Source: ENR-C587 sp942493235 (GTDB taxonomy: Bacteria > Bacteroidota > Ignavibacteria > Kapaibacteriales > UBA2268). Taken from it: a stretch of DNA of 64,000 nt. Made by a program: the position numbers and the translations under genes. The notes under the pieces are model-generated. The model did no database searches. It saw only the letters and a program-made list of their open reading frames with translations, and was not told where the DNA came from. Below are positions 42,652-51,685 of the stretch, piece after piece (the first letter of the stretch is position 1; every line of letters begins with the position of its first letter). Where the stretch lies: positions 2,666,001 through 2,730,000 of the forward strand of contig OW818676.1 of assembly GCA_942493235.1 (NCBI GenBank), written 5' to 3'.

Positions 42652-44667
42652 ATGGAAGAAAACAATATTCAGCAGGTTAATCCTAATCCAACCGCAAGCG
42701 GTTATACTGAAAACAGCATTAAAGTACTCGAAGGTTTAGAAGCAGTTCGTAAACGTCCGGCGATGTATATCGGAGATGTTGGCGAACGTGGACTTCACCA
42801 CTTGATACAAGAAGTTGTCGATAACTCAATCGATGAAGCTCTTGCCGGCTATTGCGAGCAAATCAATATCATACTGCATAATGACGGCAGTTGCTCAGTC
42901 GAAGATGATGGTAGAGGTATCCCTACAGGAATTCACCCGGTTAAGGGCATTTCTACTTTAGAGGTAGTAATGTGTACTCTTCATGCCGGCGGTAAATTCG
43001 ATAAGGGCTCTTATCAAGTGTCCGGCGGTTTGCATGGTGTGGGTGTATCCTGCGTTAATGCGCTTTCTAAAGATTGCGAAGTAACTGTAAAAAGAGATGA
43101 TAAAATATTCCGTCAGAATTATAAAATGGGTATTCCGCAGGGTGATATTCAGGAAATCGGAACTAGTGCACACAATGGGACTACTGTTCGATTCTGGCCT
43201 GACGATTCAATTTTTAATACTGTTACTTTCAAATTTAACAAGGTAGCCGAAAGACTTCGCGAATTAGCATTTTTAAATCCTCAAGTTAGAATCAGATTAA
43301 CTGACGAAAGAGATGGTCAAGACGAGACATTCCACTATGTAGGCGGTTTAGTTGACTTTGTAAATTACATAGATGAATCCTCAACTGCTTTAGTAAAACC
43401 GATTTATATTTCCGGAAGCGATATTGCCGAAAACGGATTAGAAACCAAAGTAGAAATTTGCTTTGAATATAATAATGCTTATAGTGAAAATGTATTGTCT
43501 TATGTTAATAATATCAATACTATTGAGGGCGGTACTCACGTAAGTGGATTTAGATCGGCTCTTACTCGTACTTTAAATGCTTATGCTACTTCTAATTTGA
43601 AAAATACTAAAGTTCAGCTAACCGGTGAAGATTTTCGCGAGGGTTTAACTGCTGTTATTTCTCTTATGGTACCAGACCCACAGTTTGAGGGACAAACTAA
43701 AACCAAATTAGGTAATGGCGAAGTAGAGGGCATTGTCCGCCAGATAGTAAACGAAAAATTAAATATATATTTAGACCAAAATCCTACTGTTGCCAAAAAA
43801 GTAATTGAAAAAGGCGTTTTAGCGGCAGAGGCTCGTATGGCTGCCCGTCGTTCTCGTGAATTGGTACGTAGAAAAAGTGCATTGGAATCAACTACCCTAC
43901 CGGGTAAATTAGCTGACTGCTCTTTACGTTCACCTGAAGATACCGAAATATTCATCGTAGAGGGCGATTCTGCGGGAGGTTCAGCTAAACAAGGCAGAAA
44001 CAGACGTTTCCAAGCAATTTTACCACTTAAAGGTAAGATATTAAATGTTCAGAAAGCACGTGTAGCCAGAATATTGGAAGATGAAGAAATTCGTACAATT
44101 ATTACTGCTATCGGTGCCGGTTTTGATGAAGATTTCGACCCTGATAAAGCAAGATACGGTAAAATCATATTAATGGCAGATGCCGATGTCGATGGTGCTC
44201 ACATTCGTACTTTATTAATGACCTTATTTTTCAACTATATGAAAGACTTGATTTTCAAAGGAAAATTATTTTTGGCTCAACCGCCATTATATAAATTGAA
44301 AAAAGGTAAATTAGAGTATTACGCATATAATGACAAAGAAAGAGATGAAATTATTCAGCGTATCAGAAAAGAAAATATTAATAAGAAAAATCCTAACGCA
44401 GCCCCAGTTGAAATTGTAGAGGGTGAAGAAATTGCTGCTTCTGCTGACGGTATTTCTATTCAAAGATTTAAAGGTCTTGGCGAGATGAATCCCGAGCAAT
44501 TATGGGATACTACTATGAACCCTGAAACCCGCACTTTGCTTAAAGTTACTGTTGAAGATGCTACTGAAGCCGCGAGAGTATTCCAAACTCTAATGGGAGA
44601 CAAAGTAGAGCCCAGACGTGAATTTATTGAAAAGAATGCACGCTTTGTTAAAAATTTAGATATTTAA
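42652..44667 (+). CDS. gyrB: DNA gyrase subunit B
   Basis: ATP-dependent supercoiling subunit, partner of GyrA. A 671-residue protein with the GHKL ATPase motifs NSIDEALAG (about 50-58), DDGRGIPTGIH and the QVSGGLHGVGVSCVNALS loop, and the TOPRIM motif EGDSAGGSAKQGRNR (about 435-449) with DADVDGAHIRTLLM (about 514). The C-terminal end is IQRFKGLGEMNPEQLWDTTMNP. A -7-like TATTTTTG box is at 42595-42602. gyrA is not nearby. Confidence 0.97.
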   Translation: MEENNIQQVNPNPTASGYTENSIKVLEGLEAVRKRPAMYIGDVGERGLHHLIQEVVDNSIDEALAGYCEQINIILHNDGSCSVEDDGRGIPTGIHPVKGISTLEVVMCTLHAGGKFDKGSYQVSGGLHGVGVSCVNALSKDCEVTVKRDDKIFRQNYKMGIPQGDIQEIGTSAHNGTTVRFWPDDSIFNTVTFKFNKVAERLRELAFLNPQVRIRLTDERDGQDETFHYVGGLVDFVNYIDESSTALVKPIYISGSDIAENGLETKVEICFEYNNAYSENVLSYVNNINTIEGGTHVSGFRSALTRTLNAYATSNLKNTKVQLTGEDFREGLTAVISLMVPDPQFEGQTKTKLGNGEVEGIVRQIVNEKLNIYLDQNPTVAKKVIEKGVLAAEARMAARRSRELVRRKSALESTTLPGKLADCSLRSPEDTEIFIVEGDSAGGSAKQGRNRRFQAILPLKGKILNVQKARVARILEDEEIRTIITAIGAGFDEDFDPDKARYGKIILMADADVDGAHIRTLLMTLFFNYMKDLIFKGKLFLAQPPLYKLKKGKLEYYAYNDKERDEIIQRIRKENINKKNPNAAPVEIVEGEEIAASADGISIQRFKGLGEMNPEQLWDTTMNPETRTLLKVTVEDATEAARVFQTLMGDKVEPRREFIEKNARFVKNLDI

Positions 44668-44680
44668 TTGAAAGAAATAT

Positions 44681-44887
44681 ATGTCAAAAAAGCAAGAGCC
44701 TGAATTTGAATCTAAGCTCCAAGAATTTAATGAGATAATTAACAATTTAGATTCCGGTGATTATAATCTTGAAGATATGATTAAATATTATGAAAGAGGT
44801 ATGAGCTTAGCTACTGAGCTAAAAGAGTATCTAAGCTCAGCAGAACAGAAAATAATTGATATTACTAAAAAGTATAGCAAAGAATAA
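44681..44887 (+). CDS. xseB: Exodeoxyribonuclease VII small subunit
   Basis: A 68-residue XseB protein, small helical partner of XseA in degrading single-stranded DNA. The pattern FESKLQEFNEIINNLDSGDY, then LEDMIKYYERGMSLATELKEYL, is typical. It starts 13 bases after gyrB and ends two bases before the suhB-like gene, so the four genes from gyrB to dapF may be cotranscribed. xseA is not in the window. Confidence 0.92.
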   Translation: MSKKQEPEFESKLQEFNEIINNLDSGDYNLEDMIKYYERGMSLATELKEYLSSAEQKIIDITKKYSKE

Positions 44888-44889
44888 AT

Positions 44890-45684
44890 ATGTATAGTGA
44901 AATTACACTTTGTGCTATTAATGCGGCAATTAAAGCCGGCACTTTACTCAAACATGGATTAGGTACTTCATTTGAAATTTCTTCTAAAGAAGGGAAAAAT
45001 AATTTAGTAACCGAGTATGATAAAAAAGCAGAACAAACGATAATTGAACATATTAAAAATGCTTTTCCTACTCATTCATTCCTTGCCGAAGAAAGTGGTA
45101 AATCCGGTATTTTTCAGTCCGATGAAATTCATTGGATAATCGACCCGCTAGATGGAACAGTAAATTTCGCTCATTCTTTGCCTGTATTCTGCGTTAGTAT
45201 AGCTGCCGTAGTTAATGATGAAATTATTAGCGGAGTGATCTATCAACCCATTCTGGAAGAATTATTTATAGCTGAAAAAGGAATTCAAACAAGGCTAAAT
45301 GATAAATCAATTAAAGTATCCGATACTGAAGATTTTGAATCATCATTTTTAGTTACAGGATTTCCCTATAATGTAAATGAAAATCCTTCTAAGTGTATTG
45401 ATACTTTTGTTGATGTTATCCAAAGGGGGATTCCTATTCGCAGGCTTGGCTCTGCTGCATTGGATTTAGCATATACTGCTTGTGGCAGATTTGATGGATT
45501 CTGGGAAGTAAATTTAAATCCTTGGGACGTTGCAGCCGGCTCAATTATAGTCAAAGAAGCCGGCGGTACTGTTACTCAATATGATAATTCTAATTACACA
45601 ATTAATGATGACTCTATACTTGCTACTAACGGAATAATTCATGAGAAAATTGTGGACTTATTAAAATGCTATTGTAATATATAA
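44890..45684 (+). CDS. suhB: Inositol monophosphatase family protein (SuhB-like)
   Basis: A Mg2+-dependent, Li+-sensitive sugar phosphatase of 264 residues. Motif A is FLAEESGKSG with WIIDPLDGTVNFAHSLPVF (about 84-102) carrying the metal ligands. Motif B is NPWDVAAGSIIVKEAGG (about 204-220). SuhB also has an rRNA-related role in some bacteria; which function applies here is unknown. Normal length. Confidence 0.93.
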   Translation: MYSEITLCAINAAIKAGTLLKHGLGTSFEISSKEGKNNLVTEYDKKAEQTIIEHIKNAFPTHSFLAEESGKSGIFQSDEIHWIIDPLDGTVNFAHSLPVFCVSIAAVVNDEIISGVIYQPILEELFIAEKGIQTRLNDKSIKVSDTEDFESSFLVTGFPYNVNENPSKCIDTFVDVIQRGIPIRRLGSAALDLAYTACGRFDGFWEVNLNPWDVAAGSIIVKEAGGTVTQYDNSNYTINDDSILATNGIIHEKIVDLLKCYCNI

Positions 45685-45756
45685 ATTTAATTATGCTCCC
45701 TGCTATGCCCTGCATAATTGGAAGTGTTTATTAATCATCAAAAATGGCTAATCATT

Positions 45757-46608
45757 ATGCTGATAAATTTATACTATATGTCCGGTGCCGGTAATCTCTT
45801 TAGTGTGATTAATAATGATATATATAAATTAACTAAAGCAGATGCCTGCAAAGTCGCACCATTGGTCTGCAATATAAATCAAGTAAACAATATTCGCACC
45901 GAAGGACTAATTTTAATAAATTCTTCAAATGATAATACTAATGATTTCTTAGTTGATTTCTATAATCCTGACGGCACTAACGATGCAATGTGCGGCAACG
46001 GCAGTCGCTGTGCAGTTCATTTTGCCGATAAATTTAATCTGATTACTAATAATAATAATTGCTTTGCGATGGCAAATGCTCAGTATAAATATATTATAAA
46101 AGCTAACGGAGTAAAAGTATTTTTCCCGCCGATGAATTCATTTGATTTCAATAGTTCTATAAAGTTAAATGGCGAAATATTACTTGGCTCATATATTGAT
46201 GTCGGCTCTAAGCATTTTGTCCTTAATTATCAAGATATTAAGCATTTAATTAATGAAGATTATTTTGAATTCAACATTAATAAATTTGCTCCCCAAATCA
46301 GATATGCCGAAGAATTTGCTCCAAATGGTGTAAATGTAAATATCTTTAATATTATTGATAATCATATATTTTTACGAACTTATGAGCGCGGAGTCGAGGC
46401 TGAAACCGGTGCCTGCGGAACAGGTTCGATTTCAACTGCTTTAGCATTAGAACATCAATTTGGTATGGTCTTCCCTATTACAATTATTCCTCCGTCAAAA
46501 AGTGAGTTAGTGATTGATATAATAGTAAATTCCGGTAAAATTCAAAATATCTCATTAGAAGGTGCTGCTGAGATTTTCGACTCTGCTGAAGTCGAAATAA
46601 GTTTATAA
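45757..46608 (+). CDS. dapF: Diaminopimelate epimerase
   Basis: Interconverts LL- and meso-diaminopimelate for lysine and peptidoglycan. ATG 45757 is chosen because family members begin about this far before the MSGAGN motif; the frame extends to TTG 45718 without support. The two catalytic cysteines are in DAMCGNGSRC (about residue 75) and ETGACGTGSIS (about 220), the paired motifs of the family. The N-terminal motif reads SGAGNLF where most have GNDF. The 283-residue length is normal. Confidence 0.93.
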   Translation: MLINLYYMSGAGNLFSVINNDIYKLTKADACKVAPLVCNINQVNNIRTEGLILINSSNDNTNDFLVDFYNPDGTNDAMCGNGSRCAVHFADKFNLITNNNNCFAMANAQYKYIIKANGVKVFFPPMNSFDFNSSIKLNGEILLGSYIDVGSKHFVLNYQDIKHLINEDYFEFNINKFAPQIRYAEEFAPNGVNVNIFNIIDNHIFLRTYERGVEAETGACGTGSISTALALEHQFGMVFPITIIPPSKSELVIDIIVNSGKIQNISLEGAAEIFDSAEVEISL

Positions 46609-46711
46609 TAACATAATTAATCAATTTTATTGTTTCACATCAAGACTTGCTTCAACTGTGTGGATTTACATTATTTCGCCTCAATAATCCTAATAGTAAA
46701 TACTATAATTG

Positions 46712-49324
46712 TCAATACTTAAACTTCGTACACTTGAGATAAGCAAGGGCAATTCTTAATTCGTAAAATTCGCAATCCAAATCTAATTTCGAGCGTACTT
46801 CTTTTAAATTTAAATGTTTAAATGTATCCATTTTTGGTGCTAATATTTCGATTAATTTGGTATTAGAATAAACTTTATAATTGGGTAAATATCCTAATTC
46901 AATAATTGATTGTATATGCCTGGAGAACTCAACCAAAGTTAGCTTATGCTTTTTACAAATATCTGCAATCGGAAGTTTTTCTAGAGTATCTTCGTACAAA
47001 GGAACTAAATAGTCGGGGATATTTTTTCGTTCGGGTATAGCATAATGTTTGTTTATAATATTCAAAAAATATTCTGCAAAATTAAGCATAAACAATTTAC
47101 CAAGACTGCCTATCAATTCCATTTCTTTGATACTTCTGGGCGGAGAAACGGCAATTTTCTTGAGCATTATATCTGATATAATGCCTCTCTCCTGCACTCT
47201 TTCTTTTAAAGCTAAGCCCTGCCTTAAAGCTAATAGTTTTTTATAGAGAGACTCGTCATATTCTGCTTTTTTCTTGGTTCTATCATAGATAAATTTCTGT
47301 GGAGCAGATTTGGCAATATACTCGGAACCTTTATCAGTAATTGAAATTTTCCGATAAGTGTCGTCTCCATATCTAACTAATCCTTGAATAATGCACTTAT
47401 TAAATATCTCGCTAACTAATTCCTCGGGAATTTCTTTGCAGATTCCAAATAAATCAAATTTATCTAATTTAAATGCTAAAACAGCTTTTGAGTTTTTACC
47501 GAGTAACAAATCTAATAGAACCGATCGGGCAAATGATTCATTGAAATTGTGAACTACTAAAAGCAGATTTTTCTTAATAAATGCTGCACGACTTTCGATT
47601 TGTTTATTTTTTTCAGGCGATAAGCAAGAGCTGCATTTACCGCATTTCTCTTTGATATCATCTTCACCAAAATAATTAAGTATATAATTTCTTTTGCAAT
47701 TAGCTGTGTAAATATATTCTTCGACTAAGTCTAATTTTTTAAAAGCGTTATTTTTTCGGCGTTCTAAATCATCAAAATCAATTCCAGTATAATCAATTCC
47801 TGTGCGTTCTTTATAAAAGTAAATACCTTCGGAACTTCCAGCTCCATGATATTCTAAAATATTAGAGAAATTATAATTTTGCAAAGCTGCTTTAACTTCA
47901 TCGGCTTTTAAATTATATTTATAAAGAAATCTATTTAAATCAAATTCGATTTCTTCTTGAAAGGCATTGCTTGGAACAAATCGAAGCAAAGATTCTAAAA
48001 TAAAGGATTTCTGCATATCTTGGCTTTTTAAATATTCTTGAATTCTTCGAGGAGTTGAGGTAAATTTCACTGATGGATTAATACGTGAATTACCTTTAGC
48101 CATTATCCTATGTTTAGCAAATAATTTCATAATTGACGTAACTGTAAACAAGGGCAATTTCACTCGTTCGGCAATAGCATAATCATCAAGGAATATTTGA
48201 TTGTCCGGTCTCTGACCATAAGTAGCACCTGTTAATTCGTATAAATATTCGTATAATTTAGCTATATCTTGCTTTGATGGATAATTACTATTAATGAAAA
48301 ATAATTGCAAATCTTTATCTTCTTCTTGATATAAAATTGTACACTTTGATTCTTTGCCATCACGACCGGCACGACCGGCTTCTTGATAATAGCTTTCAAG
48401 TGTCTGAGTAAAATCACAATGAATAACATTTCGGACATTAGATTTGTCAATACCCATACCGAAAGCATTAGTTGCCACAATAACTGAATTATCCTTTTTA
48501 AAGAAATCGTCTTGAGCCTGCTTTCGGAAATTATCTTTAAGACCGGCATGATAATAACCGGCTTTAATACCAAGCTTTTTCAGTGAATCGGTAAGCGATT
48601 CGACTTTTTTTCGGGAGCCGCAATAAATCATATTAGAGCCCAGTTCAGAAGATTTGATTATCTCCGTTATTCTGTATGCTTTATCTGTGCAATTCTCAGA
48701 AAAATAAGACAAATTAGGTCTATTAAATCCCGTAATAAATCTATTAGTATTGTTCATATTTAATTGCTTGATAATATCTTCTTGCACTTCAGGGGTAGCA
48801 GTAGCGGTAAGAGCAATAATCGGAGGATTGCCTAATTCTTTGGATAAATTCGGAACGAGTAAATAAGAAGGTCTGAAGTCGTGCCCCCATTCCGAAATAC
48901 AGTGGGCTTCATCTACTGCGATAAATGATGTTTTTACTTCATTCATCAAGTTAATGAACCTTTTGGATTCGATTCTTTCCGGAGCAATATAAACCATTTT
49001 GAATTCTTTATTTCGGATTTGCTCAAATTTGAGTGCAACTTCTTCTGTTGATAAAGAACTATTGATAAAGACTGCGGGAATGTTATTTTTCTCGAGTGCA
49101 TCAACTTGGTCTTTCATCAGTGCTATAAGTGGAGATATAATTATTGCAATGCCATCTTTAATAAGTGCAGGCAATTGATAACAAATAGATTTACCTCCGC
49201 CTGTAGGCATTACAGCCAGTGTATTTTTGCCACTTAGAATAGACTCAATTATCTCCTCTTGACCGGAACGGAAACTTGAATACCCGAAATATTTTTTTAA
49301 ATAATTATTAAGCTCTTTACCCAT
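46712..49324 (-). CDS. recQ: ATP-dependent DNA helicase RecQ
   Basis: A 3'-5' helicase. The 870-residue protein has Walker A TGGGKS at 41-46, DEAH at 138-141, motif VI QEAGRAGRDGK (about 320), and the zinc-binding Cys set CKRNYILNYFGEDDIKEKCGKCSSC (about 543-568). The RQC winged helix is around 620-670 (LFGICKEIPEELVSEIF). An HRDC domain lies at about 690-765 (ESLYKKLLALRQGLALKERV). A further helix-turn-helix end lies at 780-870 (LPIADICKKHKLTLVEFSRH). The end is about 140 residues longer than standard Bacteroidetes RecQ. Confidence 0.94.
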   Translation of the reverse strand: MGKELNNYLKKYFGYSSFRSGQEEIIESILSGKNTLAVMPTGGGKSICYQLPALIKDGIAIIISPLIALMKDQVDALEKNNIPAVFINSSLSTEEVALKFEQIRNKEFKMVYIAPERIESKRFINLMNEVKTSFIAVDEAHCISEWGHDFRPSYLLVPNLSKELGNPPIIALTATATPEVQEDIIKQLNMNNTNRFITGFNRPNLSYFSENCTDKAYRITEIIKSSELGSNMIYCGSRKKVESLTDSLKKLGIKAGYYHAGLKDNFRKQAQDDFFKKDNSVIVATNAFGMGIDKSNVRNVIHCDFTQTLESYYQEAGRAGRDGKESKCTILYQEEDKDLQLFFINSNYPSKQDIAKLYEYLYELTGATYGQRPDNQIFLDDYAIAERVKLPLFTVTSIMKLFAKHRIMAKGNSRINPSVKFTSTPRRIQEYLKSQDMQKSFILESLLRFVPSNAFQEEIEFDLNRFLYKYNLKADEVKAALQNYNFSNILEYHGAGSSEGIYFYKERTGIDYTGIDFDDLERRKNNAFKKLDLVEEYIYTANCKRNYILNYFGEDDIKEKCGKCSSCLSPEKNKQIESRAAFIKKNLLLVVHNFNESFARSVLLDLLLGKNSKAVLAFKLDKFDLFGICKEIPEELVSEIFNKCIIQGLVRYGDDTYRKISITDKGSEYIAKSAPQKFIYDRTKKKAEYDESLYKKLLALRQGLALKERVQERGIISDIMLKKIAVSPPRSIKEMELIGSLGKLFMLNFAEYFLNIINKHYAIPERKNIPDYLVPLYEDTLEKLPIADICKKHKLTLVEFSRHIQSIIELGYLPNYKVYSNTKLIEILAPKMDTFKHLNLKEVRSKLDLDCEFYELRIALAYLKCTKFKY

Positions 49325-49392
49325 TTATTCACCAAAAGAGTGCTCTAAATATAAAATAATTATACTATAAGCACTCCAATTAATTATACTAA

Positions 49393-50040
49393 TTAGCTAA
49401 ATGAAGACTGTGAATCTTCTACATTTCCGCGACGTTTTTTTCTGACTACTACATAAATAATGAAGATAATTCCTCCGACAATAAGAATAGTAAATATTAA
49501 TTTGCCGGTAGAAAATGTTGGCGGATAGACTGCTACCGTTCCATCAGGATTTTCAACATAAGACGGACGGCTGTACCAGAAAGCACCATGCCAAGGGGCG
49601 TAAAACATCCAGCTTGATACTTGACCCATCATATAGCCTCTCATAAGTGCTGAGGAATATCCACCGTAATCATTCATTTGATAATTTCTTGAGACACCTT
49701 GACCATCTCTCATTGAATAATTATCTACTTTGCGTGGAGTACCGTATTTAGCTCTGGCTTCATAGTTCGAAGACATACGTGTGCCTCCGAAACTACTTGA
49801 TTTAGGTAATCGAGATGGTGCGGTGTAGGTACTTCTCGACGGGCTACTTGTTCTTGAGGTCTTATATGAACTCGAACGAGAGCCACCAAATGAACGGCTG
49901 CTGCTACGCGAACCTCCGAAACTTCTTCCGCCGCCACTACGCCCACCGCGAGCATATAAATCTTCAGGAAGTAATTCGCTGATCAAGAAAAAGGCAATTG
50001 CCAAAATTGTAAACCATCTAAAAAACTTAACTTTTTTCAT
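49393..50040 (-). CDS. Ser/Gly/Arg-rich membrane protein, hypothetical
   Basis: A 215-residue protein with a hydrophobic N-terminus (about 8-25: FRWFTILAIAFFLISELL), then a low-complexity run rich in Ser, Gly and Arg (GGRSFGGSRSSSRSFGG-type), then Tyr/Trp-rich sequence (MMGQVSSWMFYAPWHGAFWY, about 137-156), and a C-terminal membrane segment (about 180-200: FTILIVGGIIFIIYVVV). The Arg/Lys-rich end is likely cytoplasmic. The ATG overlaps the stop of the preceding gene by one base. Function not known. Confidence 0.7.
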   Translation of the reverse strand: MKKVKFFRWFTILAIAFFLISELLPEDLYARGGRSGGGRSFGGSRSSSRSFGGSRSSSYKTSRTSSPSRSTYTAPSRLPKSSSFGGTRMSSNYEARAKYGTPRKVDNYSMRDGQGVSRNYQMNDYGGYSSALMRGYMMGQVSSWMFYAPWHGAFWYSRPSYVENPDGTVAVYPPTFSTGKLIFTILIVGGIIFIIYVVVRKKRRGNVEDSQSSFS

Positions 50041-50510
50041 TAAAATATCCTTTCAGTATCTATGGTATCATCTTCATTTCTGAATGTTAATTCAGCTTTA
50101 AACTCAATATCAGCCGGCACATTTTTTTTGAAAATCGAAGAAATGCCGGTTTGAGCTTTAGCAGATTTAATATGAACAAATAGGTTAGTTACACCTTCTA
50201 AAGGTTCATCATTAATAAACAGCAGAGTATTATCCAATTCTCCGTTGCTTTCGACAACAAATAAAGTTAACTGACTTGCTTCATCATCGGTGAAGCTGGG
50301 AGGAACAATTTTAAGATTATCTAAATAGTCTTCAAATATATTTTTTGTGTATAGCTCACCGTTGGAGCCTTCGTATTGAATAACAGCATCTAAAGCACCG
50401 TCTTCGTCAATATTGAGAAATATTTCTTTTAAACCGCCAATCTGCTCTCCATTATAATAGACAGCTGTCTTCTCAATTCTTCCGTTACTTTCTATTGCTA
50501 ATGTAGCCAT
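50040..50510 (-). CDS. Two-repeat hypothetical protein
   Basis: A 156-residue soluble protein made of two matching halves: LAIESNGRIEKTAVYYNGEQ, then GGLKEIFLNIDEDG, and LFVVESNGELDNTLLFINDE, then EGVTNLFVHIKSA. Each half looks like a small beta-sandwich unit with the SNG-E-T-N-G motif. No signal peptide is seen, so it is probably cytoplasmic. The gene sits between a secreted lysine-tailed protein gene and the Ser/Gly-rich membrane protein gene on the same strand. Function not known. Confidence 0.7.
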   Translation of the reverse strand: MATLAIESNGRIEKTAVYYNGEQIGGLKEIFLNIDEDGALDAVIQYEGSNGELYTKNIFEDYLDNLKIVPPSFTDDEASQLTLFVVESNGELDNTLLFINDEPLEGVTNLFVHIKSAKAQTGISSIFKKNVPADIEFKAELTFRNEDDTIDTERIF

Positions 50511-50519
50511 TTTAATCCT

Positions 50520-51506
50520 CTATTTGTTTTTATTCTTTTTTGTTTTTTTAATCTTATTGTTCTTTTTAATATTCTTATCTAAAAACTTATTATACGAAGT
50601 AAGTGTAGAAAAAGTTGTAATATAATGTTTGCCGGGGATAATATCATCTTTACTTTTATGAATACTAAGCTTTTGCTCCATAGTCTGCATAATATGAATA
50701 GGAATATTTCGTGAATTACTAATGTCGAGAACCCCACCGGAGGCAATAACCGAAGTAATTCTTAATCCTTCTTTTTGACCTTTTTCAGGTGGCAAAGTTA
50801 TACTTCCCTGGCTTGTTTTAATAAATTCAAGCCTGTTACAATTTTCATTTAATGTATCAATTGTACCTTGATTGGAATATAAATAATTAGACCTAATAGC
50901 AGGGCATGGAAGTCCGTTCTCAACTAAATAATCAATATCTTCAAGCATCCATGAGCTATTAACGTTGAATTCGGAGTATTTAAAAGGGAATAGCAAAGTG
51001 TGCATAAATGCACCGCCCGGGGCGAGACCAACCTTGTTTGTGTCATCGTAAGTAGCATTGTATCTGAAACCTACCGAATCGATTTCAAGAAATACAGTTC
51101 TACCTAACCAAGGAGAATCATAATGCTTAACAGGTTCTCCAAGTGATTCACGTTCGTTAGCCTCGAAATTAATCAATTTGATTTGTAAGCAATAATTTCC
51201 TATTGAATTGATTGAATCGCATATTATCTGATGGACTTCCATTCTTTCTTTTAATAGTGGAGTTCCATAATTTATTACTATACTGTCTTTAGATGTTGAA
51301 GTATAGATTAAAGTGTCTTTCGGAATAAATTTATACTTAAACTTCGTTATAATTATGGGTTTTAATTCTGTAGTATCGGGAGTGTTCGGATTCGAATATT
51401 TAATATTTACCGAATCAATCAACTCAGGAGTTATCTGAGCTTGAGAATAAACAGATAATACACATACAATAGATATTATCATATAAGCTATTAATTTTTT
51501 GAGCAT
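50520..51506 (-). CDS. Secreted protein with lysine-rich tail, hypothetical
   Basis: A 328-residue protein with a signal peptide (MLKKLIAYMIISIVCVLSVYSQ) and a beta-rich mature part, with the end resembling an acylated-domain-like or DUF3108-type pattern (HTLLFPFKYSEFNVNSSWML at about 188-207). The last 16 residues are almost all Lys and Asn (KKNNKIKKTKKNKNK). The stop is ten bases ahead of the two-repeat gene, so the three genes 49393-51506 look cotranscribed. I do not recognise a function. Confidence 0.65.
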   Translation of the reverse strand: MLKKLIAYMIISIVCVLSVYSQAQITPELIDSVNIKYSNPNTPDTTELKPIIITKFKYKFIPKDTLIYTSTSKDSIVINYGTPLLKERMEVHQIICDSINSIGNYCLQIKLINFEANERESLGEPVKHYDSPWLGRTVFLEIDSVGFRYNATYDDTNKVGLAPGGAFMHTLLFPFKYSEFNVNSSWMLEDIDYLVENGLPCPAIRSNYLYSNQGTIDTLNENCNRLEFIKTSQGSITLPPEKGQKEGLRITSVIASGGVLDISNSRNIPIHIMQTMEQKLSIHKSKDDIIPGKHYITTFSTLTSYNKFLDKNIKKNNKIKKTKKNKNK

Positions 51507-51685
51507 AACTTCTTTTCTTTTCTATATTAAAAAAACATACAACACATTACCAATACAAAATTATAAAAAATAATTGTATTTGACTAACTTTATTAAGCGT
51601 TTTAGTTGTTAAATTATTATATAAATATGCCGATAATATGAAGTGGACATATAAAAAATATTTATTATAAAGATAGAAAAATGCT

